Assembly: GCF_040183065.1 (NCBI RefSeq) | Contig: NC_091117.1 | Span: 114,945,726-115,009,725 of the forward strand | Length of the DNA: 64,000 nucleotides | Origin: Periplaneta americana | Taxonomy: Eukaryota > Arthropoda > Insecta > Blattodea > Blattidae | Direction: 5' to 3' | Part shown: positions 21,216 through 33,171 of the stretch, piece by piece | How the letters are laid out: the number at the start of each line of letters is the position of its first letter | How positions within the stretch are numbered: position 1 is the first letter of the stretch | Translations under genes and position numbers: made by a program | Notes under the pieces: model-generated | The model's database searches: none | What the model was told of the DNA's origin: nothing | Seen by the model: only the letters and a program-made list of their open reading frames with translations

Positions 21216-21306
21216 CTATGTGAGTATGATATTTCATTTTTATATTAATGTACTTTTTGACTCAGCTTCATACATACTCGTAGTTGCCTAATGGGTGTAA
21301 CATAGG

Positions 21307-21840
21307 CTATTTATATTTCATTCTCACTGTAGATAGTGAATAACTTTTATTTCCACTTTCATGCAGCCAGAACGCTACCGTTCTCTGTTTATATTCCATA
21401 TTTACGTCCCTGGGTTCCCTTCCCTTTTCTGGACTAGATTCATAACTGGAAGTAGAGGCGTATACTGGAGAGCTATATGATGAAATGCCTTCCTGCCTGT
21501 CATGTTCTTCACCTACAAAGTTAATAGTGTGAGGTATTAAAATATTATAGAATCTCATAAAATAGCTATCAGAATTTATCATCTGTCACATAGGCCTACA
21601 CTTTTATTTAGCTTACCTGTTTAAATTTCATTGTCATTATCCGTGTCCACTTCGGTGTCTGTCCCGCTGTTTGTGTGATCAACAGTATCGAGCGATGCTG
21701 TAGTTTCTACTGACGTTCTGGATGCTATGGTCGTACAGGGAGATAATGGCAGTTTCCTTAACATTTATCTTGCGAAAATATTTCGGAGTAAGTTGAACAT
21801 TTAATTGATTCAATGATATTGAAGACATAATAAAAAAGTA
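21307..21840 (-). pseudogene. broken two-exon-like minus-strand reading frame, family unknown
   Basis: On the minus strand an ATG near 21827 opens MSSISLNQLNVQLTPKYFRK, which after a frame change continues as a Ser/Thr/Asp-rich stretch to about 21625. A GT next to TAAG follows, and the second frame (21307-21582) reads VNMEYKQRTVAFWLHESGNK. The Y-K-Q-R-x-V-x-F-W phrase is reminiscent of short ORFs found with insect DNA transposons. The exon structure is a guess, so I assign no function. Confidence 0.3.
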
Positions 21841-21849
21841 TATTTTGAC

Positions 21850-23150
21850 TTTTTCAATTTATTAACTCATGTTTTATTTAAGGAATTATTGTTTATGTGT
21901 GCCGGGATAGTTAGAATAAAATCGTGCCAAAAAAGGTATTCACATAAAGCAAAAGCACAAACACACAACAAAGTAGAAGTTACAGGTATTTTCTACATCA
22001 ATATGCAGCAACGTGGAATCTTATATTGATTGAAATAAATACTTGTATGCACGCTTTTGCCTGCAGGGTGCCTGATACAATAAGCTAGCTGCTATAGCAA
22101 CCACATAAGAAGGAAGGGAACGCTTCAGGTCTCGGAAAGCCAACCGTACGAGCATAGTCATTGGACTACTCAAAAGATTTTCAGTATTTTCTTACCTCCT
22201 TTTGAGAATCTTCCAGTTAACACAATAAGCCATTTTTTATTCGCTCTTTCTTTCCAGCATCATCCTATATGACAATTGAAAAAAATCCACATGACAGGTT
22301 TTTTTAAGGTTCCCTTGTAAGGTAAGCAGATACTGCGACGCAATCACTGATGGAATGTTGTCACGTTCACTCACCGATAACACGGTCTCTGTGTAACCGG
22401 TATGTGGGAGCGCAACGGTCGACAGTCAAGTTGCCGCTTCGTGGTAAGAAAGTAATCTGTTTACCATAATTATTAAATAGACGCAGTGTTTGGTGAGTTA
22501 ATAGTGTGGAATCTTGTTTTTATTTTTTGACGTGAATACTCCTTTAAAATCAGAACAATATATGAGGTACCAGGACGGAAACAGCGACATAACGATGTAA
22601 CGCTTGGAGACTGATTAATTCCGACACCATAACTTCGTGATTAATAAGTAATAGCTCGATTGAAATCAATGTGATCTCATTCGATCATGTATGCTACTAG
22701 GCCTATAGTGCGAGCATGAACTTCGTGGAGGCCCGTGGCGATTGGAGGCCATTTCGAGCGTGCGCGAAAATTTCTGGATAGTGGCTACTCCGATGTGCCA
22801 GCGCCCTGATTTTGGTGCCGAGCGAAAGCTCTCGTCTATATCTATCAATACATACAGCAGCGTTCACAAGTGTTTCGACAATAGTGCTTTTCAGAAGTGG
22901 TTTATTCACAGCATTTTTTTTGCCTCTTGTGCAATATGTAACATAAACTATGAACGACGAAACATACTATGTAACAAAATAATAACACTGCTAGGGATAA
23001 CGTATTGTGTATAAAAAATAAAATTGAGAAATCTAAAGCTCATGTCATAAGTGTTTTCACAATAATCTTTTGTACAGAAAAAGACAATTAAACGTGCTTT
23101 TTATAAGCCTGGAAACTAATATTTTGTTGCATAACATTTCGCAGGAATAG
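21850..23150. other. stretch without recognised features
   Basis: Short open frames only (22666-22909 minus, 22742-23014 plus), overlapping on opposite strands with no motif. Slightly GC-richer at 22.3-22.85 kb. No terminal repeats identified. Confidence 0.5.
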
Positions 23151-23164
23151 AAGCAATAAAAGTT

Positions 23165-25310
23165 GTGATTTTATCCCCAGGAATATTTCCCCATTCACAT
23201 TTCAAAATGTTAAAAAAAACTCCACTTTATTTTTAAACTCTCTTTCTCTAACATGTCTGTTCAGCAGCTGCCACAAATGTTGTATCGGGTTCAAGTTCGG
23301 TCTTTGACTTGGCCACGGCAGAAAATTTATCTTTTTCTTTCGAACATTGCCTACTACACATTGGGAACTATATTTCGGATCATTATTATGTTTGAAAACA
23401 CCATTTTCGGGTCATATGTTTTCTAGCATATAGTAGCATATTCTTGTCCAAAATCTCCTTATTGTCAAGACTCTTCTTTATACCCTCTATGCGCCTAAAG
23501 GACTTACACTCTTGGTGGAGAAATATCCCTATACCATGACGTTCCCCTTCCATGTTTCACAGCATGAATCTGGTAACGTGGATTGAATCTTTCACCTCTA
23601 GATCTACAAACATATTGTATACCATCAAATAACATCAAATTAAATGTGCTTTCGTCGCTCCGTAATGCCCTTGACCGGTCCTGCACTGTCCAGTTGTTGT
23701 GTTTTTTTTTACAAAGGCAAATCTCTTACTTCTATTGCATGAACTTAATCGTTTAATCTACGTTGAGACGGTAATTATCTTGTGGAAGTAGGTACTTTTT
23801 ATATGATTGATTATTTTTATACACCTTAAGTATAGATATCGCGCATATAGATAGATCGCGAGTATCATTTGATATAGAATAGGTTTTTCTTTACGTGTTA
23901 TGTAGATTATATTTGTAGAGAGAAAGAGGACGCGGAGAGACTTTTGTAAGTAGGATGTGGAAGGAAACTCCAGAAACAATAGGTAACGGCGAGCTTTGGC
24001 GATTGTCAATTGTTACGCGGCCATGCGTACAAATTGGGTAGAACGCGGACAGTGGACTTTGATGTACGTGTAGATGCGGGGAAATATTGAGAAGCGTCCA
24101 TCTATTATAGTGTGTGGGGAAGTTTGAGATTCTCGGAACGATTAGCAGACTGGTCGAAGATATTGGAAAGTTCGAGAAGCGTCTATAAGTTTTTGCAACG
24201 CGTCTGGTGTGACGTAGGATTGTTTTAGCCAATCGAAATTTGTAACCAGATCACATGAGGTAGATTGCGAGGGGTTAGCTTGGCAGAGAGGTTTTCGGCA
24301 ATAGTTGAGGAAAGAGAGTAGTGTAACAGCTCTGGTGGAGAAGTGTGAACGCTGAGGAGATAGGTCCCGAAGAACGAGCAGGCTAGACACCATCGTATTT
24401 TAGGACTTAGAAAATTTCAGCAATAGCAGGCGAAACACTATTATAATTGCGGAGCTTAGAGAATTTCAGTAACAGCAGGCGAGAGCTGTAAAAATTTTTG
24501 GACTTAGAGAATTCCAGCAACAGCCGCCGCTAATGAGATACCGCCGATAAGTGTTTATAATTTTCAAGTCTATTTGCCGATAGTAGTAACAATATTTTGG
24601 AATAACACACGAGCCTGGATCCGCGTTCAACAAGCAGTAATCTACGTACGAGAAATAAATTCCAAGTTGTGGTTCAATTATTTGAAAATTTAAAACGTGT
24701 TGTTCTTCACATAATTACGTATTTAAGTCCCGTCTCCTAAACTCCACGTCCCGACCGACTTCAAATTCCCTGAGATCTCAGCTTTACCGCAGGCAGGTCG
24801 AGGTGGCTGGCGCCCAATACCGACGTATCTACTGATCTACTGCCATCTCGAACCACCTGTCCGATGTCCCCGGAGCTGCGTAGAAGCGGAAATCAACTAG
24901 AGCTGGAAGGCGACCGCCACGGCTGCATACCTTCGGGCCAGCACCCACAGCAGCTACACATCGCCGTCCCGCTACAACGTTTGAGAATAGATAGTCTATA
25001 TTAACGTCTGCTCCATAATTTTCCATCACGTCAACACTGATTTGCCGTGCTATCTTCCTGGTATCTGGTACTGATTGCCTTCTATTAAATCCTATCTATT
25101 TTCACCGTTTTTTTTTTCTAAGTCGACCTTGTTGTGGTTTGTTGTACGCATGGCCACGAACTCGATCAAGTTTGTTTCAGACAGATACCAGTTGTCTAGA
25201 TAGTTGAAAATTACGAGCAATCTCTACCTGAGATTTCTCCTCCTGCAAAGCACGTATTGCTACCTCCTGGAACTGTAGAAATTACTCTTTTCGTTGAAAT
25301 GGTGCCATAA
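23165..25310 (-). pseudogene. Tc1-type transposase relict split by a ~1.25-kb insertion
   Basis: Minus strand. N-terminal part at about 25310-25000: an opening MAPFQRKE, EVAIRALQEEKSQVEIARNF with the following RQLVSV (paired-type HTH), GRLRKKK-like basic linker, and DTRKIARQISVDV of the second HTH. C-terminal part at about 23735-23165: RFAFVKK, RSDESTFNLMLFDGIQYVCR (first Asp region of the DDE core), RGERFNPRYQIHAVKHGRG, and further down a proline-poor remnant of the LPWPSQSPDLNP motif. Both parts run in the same direction and would abut if the intervening DNA were removed. Multiple stops; no activity expected. Confidence 0.8.
23745..24990. mobile_element. insertion within the Tc1 relict, possibly an LTR
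   Basis: Unlike the flanking transposase, this segment is GC-richer on its right side and has three ~50-bp direct repeats (24401, 24451, 24500; core GGACTTAGAGAATTCCAGCA), an AATAAA at about 24654, and TGGCGCCCAATAC at 24808-24820, which resembles a Lys-tRNA primer-binding site. This suits an LTR plus leader of a retrotransposon. I could not fix TG...CA ends or a target duplication, so the type is uncertain. Confidence 0.35.
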
Positions 25311-25654
25311 TACTTAATTAATAATTCACAATTAGTCTGCAACGGATACGAATTCACAATTCAAAAAGAAAGACGTAAAGAGTTTATGTAAAACTACTTT
25401 CGACCAATCACTGCTATGTCATTTTCCTATTTAGAAGACAATTACGTAGACTTGTTGACTCTACTTTGTTGTAGTAGTAATACTGTGACTTACCTGCACC
25501 CTTGTACAGTTGTCAAAAGAAAAAGTGGCCGCTCTCTAGAAGCGAAGTTCCCTTCGGGTATCTTCGCTACAATTCGGAGATAGGCGATGTTACATGTTGT
25601 TGGACCACGTTGCCTGATATCTACAGTTATAATTGAATATTCCGTGTGTTACTT

Positions 25655-25722
25655 TATAGTGTAATGGTAGCGTTCCGGGCTGGAATTCGTAAAGTCCTGT
25701 GTTCGAACACAACCAAGTGCTT
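25655..25722 (+). mobile_element. tRNA-like SINE head
   Basis: TAGTGTAATGGTAGC fits an A box and GTGTTCGAACACA a B box, about 35 bp apart. The acceptor arms do not pair, so it is a tRNA-derived relict and not a tRNA gene. Confidence 0.45.
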
Positions 25723-25984
25723 TTTATGTTCTTTTTCGTTTTGTTTTTAAGAGAGAAAGAGAAAATATACATAATTATTCCTGTCTCTTTCATGATTATT
25801 TTAGTAATTAACATCAGGTTCATAAATGTATTATGCCATGACTTTATCATTATTTCTTATGACATTATGCCTGCAAATGGAAAGAAACAAAGATTTTATT
25901 TTCAACAAAAATATCTTTCGTGGCATAAACAAAGCTAACTTACTGGCGTCTGCCATTGAACATTCAAACAATTAAGCGTTCAAA

Positions 25985-26125
25985 AAATAAAACAAAGAGC
26001 CAGGATTCAATATTTAGTCTATCTTCCCCATATCTCGGTCACATTTTGCAGTCGAGTGGGCATGGAATCGACTAGTCTTTTCAAATAACAACTGTCTTCA
26101 GCCACTACATTCCAGGCATTCTGGA
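25985..26125 (-). pseudogene. Tc1-type transposase C-terminal fragment
   Basis: The minus strand reads VQNAWNVVAEDSCYLKRLVD then SMPTRLQNV and a T-K-Y ending, the last ~45 residues of a Tc1-type transposase (W-x-x-I-x-x-L-x-x-S-M-P-R-R). A separate copy from the one at 23.2-25.3 kb. Confidence 0.55.
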
Positions 26126-26134
26126 CATACATAC

Positions 26135-26640
26135 ATAAATATTCTGCCCATGAGCAGGTCTTTCACTGCAAACCCAGCATTCTCCAATTTGTTCTATTTT
26201 CTGCCTTCCTCTTAGTCTCCGCATATGATCCACATATCTTAATGTCGTCTATTATTTGATATTTTCTTATGTACATAACTCTTCTCCCGTTCACCATTCC
26301 TTCCAGTGCATCCTTCAGTAGGCAGTTTCTTCTCAACCAGTGATCCAATCAATTCCTTTTTCTCTTTCTAATCAGTTTCAGCATCATTCTTTCTTCACCT
26401 CTTTTTCCAACACAATTTCATTTCTTATTCTATCCATGCACTTCACACTCTCTATTCTTTTCCACATATATTTCTATTCGTTTCTCTTCATTTTGTCGTA
26501 ATGTCCATGTTTCTTTCCCATACAATGCCACACTCCACACAAAGCGCTTCACTAGTCTCTTTCTTAGTTATTTTTCCAGAGGTCCGCAGAAGATGCTCCT
26601 TTTTCTATTAAAAGCTTCCTTTGCTCATGTTTACAGTTTT
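26135..26640 (-). pseudogene. LINE ORF2 C-terminal fragment
   Basis: Minus strand from about 26600: KRLVKRFVWSVALYGKETWT, then EEKRIE, and RKRNWIDHWLRRNCLLKDAL followed by EGMVNGRRVMYIRKYQIIDD and KRKAENRTNWRMLGLQ with a stop near 26165. This is the post-RT region of a second, distinct LINE family (Y-G-x-E-T-W-T is the shared landmark). Frame changes occur between 26400 and 26350. The 5' part is missing. Confidence 0.85.
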
Positions 26641-26947
26641 TCTTGGGAAGGATTAATGCCGTAACTTCCCGTTGCTTTCCGCACACCACTGTCTCTTTCG
26701 CATCTTAATAGATTTCAGGGGGCCCAAGCGTGGAGGTGAAGAGAGTGGATTTGATTAATTGGGACCTCCGAACTTTACCGAAATTCACCGCAAGGGTTAA
26801 ATATTAGTTCTATCAGGATTTTTGACCCGATCAGAGACCGGGAAATCTCAATTAGCCTTTGCCCCCGAATCCTGGACGAGTTTCTATAAATCATCAGAAA
26901 ATCTTGGACGGGGATTGGGCCAATTTTTCCGCAGATATTTCTATACT

Positions 26948-27022
26948 TGTGTGCTTGTAGCTCAGTTGGAGGAACGTCGGAATTTAGATGCTAACTTCTC
27001 AGGTTCAATTCCTCGTCACTCC
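26948..27022 (+). mobile_element. tRNA-like SINE head
   Basis: TTGTAGCTCAGTTGG (A box) and AGGTTCAATTCCT (B box) are 47 bp apart, with an anticodon-stem-sized interval. The T stem has only a few pairs and the acceptor arm is poor, so I call it a SINE head and not a functional tRNA. It lies 100 bp left of the 48-bp minisatellite. Confidence 0.55.
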
Positions 27023-27125
27023 TTTTCATTTTATTGTGGTTCAGGATAGTATAATGTAATAATATAAAAGGGAAACTAACACCAGTATTATGCAACTATA
27101 TTGTTCCAAACGTAATATTAAATGT

Positions 27126-27997
27126 ATGTTATTTATATCGCTAAAGAATGATAACAGAATATAAATGATGAATTGAATACTATTTATATCGCTAAAGAAC
27201 GATAACAGAATACAAATAACTTGAATATTATTTATACAGTATCGCTAAGGAACGATAACATAATATAAATGTTAAATTTCAGTTTATTTAATTAATGTAA
27301 GATATTATATAATATATAATTAATTATGTAAATAAAATAAACTATTTTACAAGTAAAAATGGTTATTTATATTATAATAATTACTTGTATAAATTACAGA
27401 TTATTTATATCGCGAAAGAATAATAACAGAATATAAATAACTTGAATATTATTTATATCGCAAAAGAACGATTACAGAATATAAAAGATAACTTGAATAT
27501 TATTTATATTCCTAAAGAATGATAATAGAATACAAATGATATCTTGAATATTACTTATATCGCTAAAGAACTATAACAGAATATAAATAACGTGAATATT
27601 ATTTATATCGTTAAAAAACGATAACAGAATACACATGATAGCTTGAATGTTATTTATGTAGCTAAATAACGACAATAGAATACAAATGATAACTTTAATA
27701 TTATTTATATCGCTAAAGAATGATAACAGAATACAAATGATGAATATTGTTTATATCGCTAAAGAGCGATAACAGAATATAAAAAAATTATAACTAGAAT
27801 ATTATTTATATCGCTAAAAACGATAACAAAATATAAATAATTTGAATATTATTTATATTGATAAAGAACGATAATAAAATAAAAATAACTTGAATATTAT
27901 TTATAACGCTAAAGAATGATAACAGAATATAAATGATAATTTGAATATTATTTAAACCGCTAAAGAACGATTAAAAAATATAATGAAAACTTGAACA
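27126..27997. repeat. 48-51-bp AT-rich minisatellite, ~15 copies
   Basis: The unit reads roughly TATTTATATCGCTAAAGAAC followed by GATAACAGAATATAAATGATAACTTGAATAT. One interval (27275-27405) is interrupted by unrelated AT-rich sequence. Each unit contains TATCG-8 bases-CGATA, a small inverted repeat. Confidence 0.95.
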
Positions 27998-27999
27998 AG

Positions 28000-28910
28000 G
28001 CCCGAACTCATAACCTTCAAATCTGGTCTACAAGACGCAAATATGGAATAATTCCATAGTTCCGGAACTGCTTCTACAAGCACATTGATCGTGTAATATC
28101 GCCATAACCCGAAGTGGACTTAGAAAATATTCGCTGTTCACGAGTGCGGCCGTTTTTTTTTTTTTTTTTTTTGACAGCTGTAGAATGTACTTGGATCTTC
28201 GTGTATGTGTTGCCCTCGTTTAGAAATCGAACACATTTTGTCAAAATATTTATAAGCGATAATGTAGGCCTATTCACGTAAAATCCACAACCCATTTTTT
28301 CAACTAGATTCCAAGAAGACACCCCATACTGTATTTTAGAATATAATTGCCAGAAGAAATATTTGGTGTCCATGGTTCTCCGATCTAACTAATGTGATTA
28401 TGGGGTTGATTCATATTACATTATAAATTTATTTGATTAGGGGACGGTTTGCCTGTGGATATTCTCGTTAGTAATGAACAGACAGCGGATTTTTGGTTCG
28501 GATACTCAACGTTAGGTCTATGTCAGTTGCAGGGAGGATATTGAACTCAATCCAACGCTCCCTCCGTATGCCAAAGGACGTGACGTCTTGCCATTGTGTA
28601 GGAACCGAAAATCCGCATTCTGGTAATGCATATTATAGGCCTATGTTATATTCTTCATTAATTCGGTCACTGTGAATGTGATACAAGATATGATTTTAGT
28701 TTATTAATCCCTGGTTGTTTCTTAATCTTATCTTGGGTTTCACCTACAATGACACAGCTCGTGACCTGTTCCTTTGTCAGTTACCGATCATAGGGATGGT
28801 CTTCCTCACAGTTTAAAAGTAATAAATTAAACGTCTTATTTTGTCTCCTATAAAATCATCAACCTCTATTATTTTCTTTCATTAACTCGATTTACTTTTA
28901 GGCGTAGAAA
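28000..28910. other. stretch without recognised genes
   Basis: Contains a T-run of about 19 at 28154-28172. Near 28010 a minus-strand phrase (GGTTATGAGTTCGGGCC) looks like a lone B box. Nothing else recognised. Confidence 0.45.
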
Positions 28911-28913
28911 AAT

Positions 28914-29225
28914 TCAAAGTCCTTTAGTTTGCACAGCTTCTTTTATTATTTTTGTAAACAAATTATTTGACACATCAGCACCCGAGCTACCTGAATCATT
29001 AAAATTATGCAATAGTCCACGCTTTTTCTTGATGTGTTTTAAATGTTGTGTCACATGATGAAGAGATTGGCAAAGTGGCGAGCATGTTATTAAAGTAGAT
29101 GGAATGATAGACGATTCCCACTGATTATCACTCATGTCTCTGAAGTTCCGCCTTCGTATGGTAGGTAAGTATATCGTATTATCGTCTACGTCGGTTATTT
29201 CCAACTGCATACTCTCTGACGTCAT
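28914..29225 (-). CDS. unrecognised 103-codon open frame
   Basis: ATG start, 103 codons, no obvious family. Composition is mixed, with acidic N-terminus (EITDVDDN), a basic run (KHIKKKRG) and Ser/Gly stretch (NDSGSSGAD). There is no signal peptide or membrane segment. The frame is long for this AT-rich DNA, which suggests that it was once coding, most likely from a transposon given the surroundings. I give no function. Confidence 0.3.
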   Translation of the reverse strand: MTSESMQLEITDVDDNTIYLPTIRRRNFRDMSDNQWESSIIPSTLITCSPLCQSLHHVTQHLKHIKKKRGLLHNFNDSGSSGADVSNNLFTKIIKEAVQTKGL

Positions 29226-29710
29226 AGCGAGCTTCTTTCGTTCTCCGTAGCGTGCAGGTAGACACTACTGAGCAAACCTCAACGCCAGACCCTATCGAAG
29301 CTGTGGTGTATGGCAAACCAGTTTAACTTAGTCTTTAAGTACCAAAAATAACACTGAATAACAAATTTTTACTTTTTGTCTTGCTCCGAAATAAAAATAG
29401 GTGAATATTACTAGTATGTGTGTCCTAAATCTGAATTTAAAATCCAAATTGCTCCATCACTTACCATTTTCCTGGGAAAATGAATTGAATATTTTATGAC
29501 TAAATAATATATTTGTTTTTAATTTTTCAATGCTACTGATAAAATTACAACACACTAAGGATTCAAAATTCCTCATAATACTTGAAAAATGTGTACTGAA
29601 TACAACAGTGATGTTACATAGTTTAAAACATAACAACAATAAAAACATGCGTATCATGAGAAAAATCTCGGAATTTGAACTTACACTTAAAATAATTTTC
29701 TGGATGACTT

Positions 29711-29969
29711 GTGTTTATAACTAGACCCGGGACTATATTTTACAAGGAACCAACAATAGTCTGCAAGCATGCTGGATCCCACTATTCATCCTCTTTTACT
29801 GTCTCAGTTTCCCGTGAATGGAATTCTCTGCCTCAGAAGATTAGGGGCTGCCAGACAATAACCACTTTCAAGAAAAGGCTAAACGATTTCTTAAGGGCGC
29901 AGTCAAATTGAAATTATACTTGTGATCGAGCTTAATAATTTAATTTAATTTAGGTATGACTATCATTGC

Positions 29970-30035
<66 letters not shown>

Positions 30036-30245
30036 ATAATTACTTTATTGGTGTTGTGAAGACGAAAAGAATTGTCATTGTATTATATTAATTATGTATT
30101 ATATTGTTTTGTATTAATTATGTTATATTCATAGCATTGTAGTAATTTTTATCATACTGGTTGAGTGGAAGAGAAGGCCGAATGGCCTTAACTCTGCCAG
30201 TTAAAATGAACCAATATTATTATTATCATTATTATTATTATTAAA

Positions 30246-30295
<50 letters not shown>

Positions 30296-30301
30296 TATTA
30301 T
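29711..30301 (+). mobile_element. LINE 3' end: ORF2 terminus, 3' UTR and TTA tail
   Basis: Coding 29711-29911: FTVSVSREWNSLPQKIRGCQ then TITTFKKRLNDFLRAQSN and a TGA, the standard last residues (W-N-S-L-P, F-K-x-x-L) of jockey/CR1-type ORF2. After it come a (TTA)n run at 29968-30034, a UTR with TGGTTGAGTGGAAGAGAAGG, and a terminal TTA run at 30209-30301. 5'-truncated. Confidence 0.8.
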
Positions 30302-30315
30302 GATCTTCCTTTATA

Positions 30316-30687
30316 TCATCTTTCCATTTCAGATATTTCTTGATAAAATATTTCACCATGCTCGTCACTTATCGCTTCAAAGTTAGGAGGAAATAAATCC
30401 AAATGAGAATGTAAGAAGTATATTTTGAGAGAGATATTAAACTTCATTTTGTCATATGTACTTAACATGGTTTCCACAATACTAGAATTTCCAAGGATAT
30501 TCGAGCAAAAGTCTTTGAAAGCTCGGCCTGCCATTCTTTCTGTAACGGAAAGTTTTTCCTTAAACAAAGGATCAGCCATAATTTCGTGAATTTGTGTACC
30601 GATGTAAATGTCCTCTTTTAATTTACCTTCACTCAAACTGGTAAACTTTTCTTTTAAATAATGAAAACCACACCCTTGTTTGTTCAT
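30316..30687 (-). pseudogene. fragment of an arthropod TE-associated protein
   Basis: A 123-codon minus-strand frame reading FKDFCSNILGNSS, then FNISLKIYFLHSHLDLFPPN and SDEHGEIFYQEISEMER at its end. I recall this segment (L-K-x-H-F-L-x-S-H-x-D-x-F-P-x-N, then S-x-E-x-G-E-R-F-H-Q-D-I) as a recurrent multi-copy protein of insect and crustacean genomes, which implies a mobile origin. I do not know its enzymatic role and cannot name the superfamily. The frame is open, but both ends of the longer protein are missing. It lies directly next to the TTA tail of the LINE. Confidence 0.55.
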
Positions 30688-31011
30688 TGCATAGACCTCA
30701 CTTTGAAGTGTTATGATATTTACTTAATAGATGGGACCAATATCAATTTATTTATTTTAAGTACAAAATAGCATGCCAACAACCATAAGAAATCGGAAAT
30801 AAGTCATCATTAGCTTTTGTTTTGGTTTATACCCCCAACCCGCACCAGTTGTTGCCTGGGGAGCGTTTATCGAAAAGTGAAATCATAGAGCATCTTAAAA
30901 ACCTTACGTGATACGAAGAAAAGAGATGCATTTTCGGATTCAGTGCACATCAAACCATAAGGGACACATTGTTTTAAGTCGGAGCAAAATTCTTGTTGTT
31001 TAGTGTAATAT

Positions 31012-31392
31012 GAGGCGTTCAGAGCTAAAGTGGATCAAGTTACAAATTTTCATAAATTGAGTTTAATTCATTTTCACATTATCTGAAGTTGGATCTTTTC
31101 CGAGCAGTAATGGTTCAAGTTTTAATTCTAAGCATTCTCCAGTAGGTGACACCAGTCACTTTTGGCTCAGATTATTTGTTCACGATGTTCTGAGCCATAG
31201 TGGATCAAGTCACCAAGCGTTACATCAATTAACATCACAATTGTTTATATTTTATGAATCTAGAATTTGAGAATGGAGCAATAAAATTATTGCTAGTGAA
31301 ATTAGATAATTCACTAGAGAAAGTTAACTTTAAGTTGTATTACCTCAAAACTACGTCTCACGGACTTGATCCACTTTAGCTCTGAAGGCCTC
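31012..31392. mobile_element. 381-bp MITE with TIRs and AATAT target duplication
   Basis: The left terminus GAGGCGTTCAGAGCTAAAGT followed by GGATCAAGT is matched in inverse at 31364-31392 with one mismatch. AATAT occurs at 31007-31011 and 31393-31397. GTGGATCAAGT recurs inside (31201) with a weaker copy near 31108. No coding capacity. The termini resemble those of the element 9296-11634. Confidence 0.85.
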
Positions 31393-32061
31393 AATATTAG
31401 TGTACAAGTATTAGGAATGAGGTAGGTATATGCTATTATACTTAAATAATTTTGGTATCTTTTTTTATACATTTAATGCACACTAAGTTCATGTGAACTT
31501 ATTTTTAGACTAAACTATTGTCCTGCGCGGTTGGGCCTTTTATTAAATGAACCTTTATCTCAACCCAAGCTAAATGCAGATAATTTATTAGGGAGACATA
31601 TTTTACTTTTGTAGAAAATCATCTGATATAACCTATATAGTAGAACTACATGTCTTTAAATAATTTGTCTTATTTTTCAGGTTTATATAAAGGAAAATGC
31701 AAGTAATTACACCAACCCTGAAATTTCTGCAAAGTATTTCAAAATAAATATTTCTGTTGGAAGTGAATTTAACTTATCAGCGTGTGTAAATAGCGATCAA
31801 TTAAAAATTTATATGATAAGTTCTTAACTGCCGTAAAGATTTAGCATACATTGTAAAAATTTAAGTGTATTTACTGGATCGTCTCAAGAAAGCAATGTAA
31901 TACCCGAAATAGCCTAACTCAAAACTGCGGCTCTAACGATGTTCTTAAGTCCTAATGTTTATAAGTTTATGCAGAACTACAATAAATTGCCTACAACAAT
32001 GTGCTTAAGACAAATGACAGAAGAACGGCAGTACTCTCCTGGCCCAAATGAATTCAGATTT

Positions 32062-32078
32062 GTGTGTGTGTGTGTGTA
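32062..32078. repeat. short (GT)n tract
   Basis: Eight to nine GT units. Confidence 0.9.
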
Positions 32079-32419
32079 TCTAATGCCTATCCATTTCACT
32101 TTCGTGATTCGGGTTCCGCATATTGCGGATAGATGGCAGGACTCTGACCCATTTTCAAGTTGAACACCATTTCGGCATGCATGCATGATGTGTATCTGTG
32201 AAGAATTATGTCGTTTACTAGGGTACTTGTTAGTTTAATTTGTATATGTCAGACTGATTTGAAGTCATTAATTGCTTACTATTCTGTAGCTCATATAGGA
32301 GTTGTTATTGGTGGATTAATAAATTGAAATTATTTGGGATTTTTTGGGTCTCACGTTTTAATAATTGCTAATGGTCTGAGTTTGTGTGTAAGTGTTCGTG
32401 TAAGTGTAGTGTAGGGAAT

Positions 32420-32785
32420 GGGTGAGGATGATGATGATGATGATGAAGATGAAGAAAAAAGGGGAAACTCGGTGCCGACATGTAGCCTACTCCTGTCGAA
32501 TAGCACCAAGAGGGCCGCCAGGCTTAACATCTCTGTCCGACGGACGAATCACTACTATCAACAATGAAATATGCCTTCTCTTTATAAGCACTGCGGAGAG
32601 ATTTGGGATTTAAGCCAGGCATGTTGATGCACAATTTAGTGATTAGAATTTGTACACCGCCATCTCTCCTAATCACGAAGTAGAAATTTTACATGAAAAT
32701 CTCTGATCCCGCAGGGAATCGAACCCAGACCGGCTAGTCTGGATGCAGACGCGCTACCACAGAGCTAACTCAGCGAACTGAATTT
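32420..32785 (-). mobile_element. tRNA-derived SINE
   Basis: Minus strand: head at 32785-32700 with GAGTTAGCTCTGTGGTAGCG (A box) and GGGTTCGATTCCC (B box); body ATTGTGCATCAACATGCCTG and a ...GGAGTAGGCTACATG end; tail of (ATC)n at 32450-32420. I recall the body as a common SINE of cockroach-type genomes. The promoter boxes are intact. Confidence 0.85.
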
Positions 32786-33158
32786 ATATTTTCTAGTCTA
32801 AAGTTGAAAGTGAGTAATTTAAGTGAGGTAGAATGATATTGTCTTAATTACAGATGAAATGTCATTTTTTACTCCATATTGAATGATGAAATAGCAAGAT
32901 CACGTAATACAGGTACTATAGAATGAAGTATGTAAGCTATGTTTGGCATGAACTGATAGGTCTAGAATGTAGACTCTATATATTTGTAGTTGCTTCATAA
33001 TGAATGGGAATTTCAAAATAAGATAAAAGGCATTCCTTGAATCCGTATATAATATGATAATATGTAAATTATAGTTAGTGTCATTATTACGCTATTATTA
33101 TTACTACTACCACTGTTACATATTTTTCTATTATGTACTGTAAGTGTAATTCTTTACC

Positions 33159-33171
33159 TAATACTATTTCG
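33159..33171. repeat. left 13-bp target-site duplication of the Penelope dimer
   Basis: TAATACTATTTCG, identical to 36570-36582. Confidence 0.9.
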
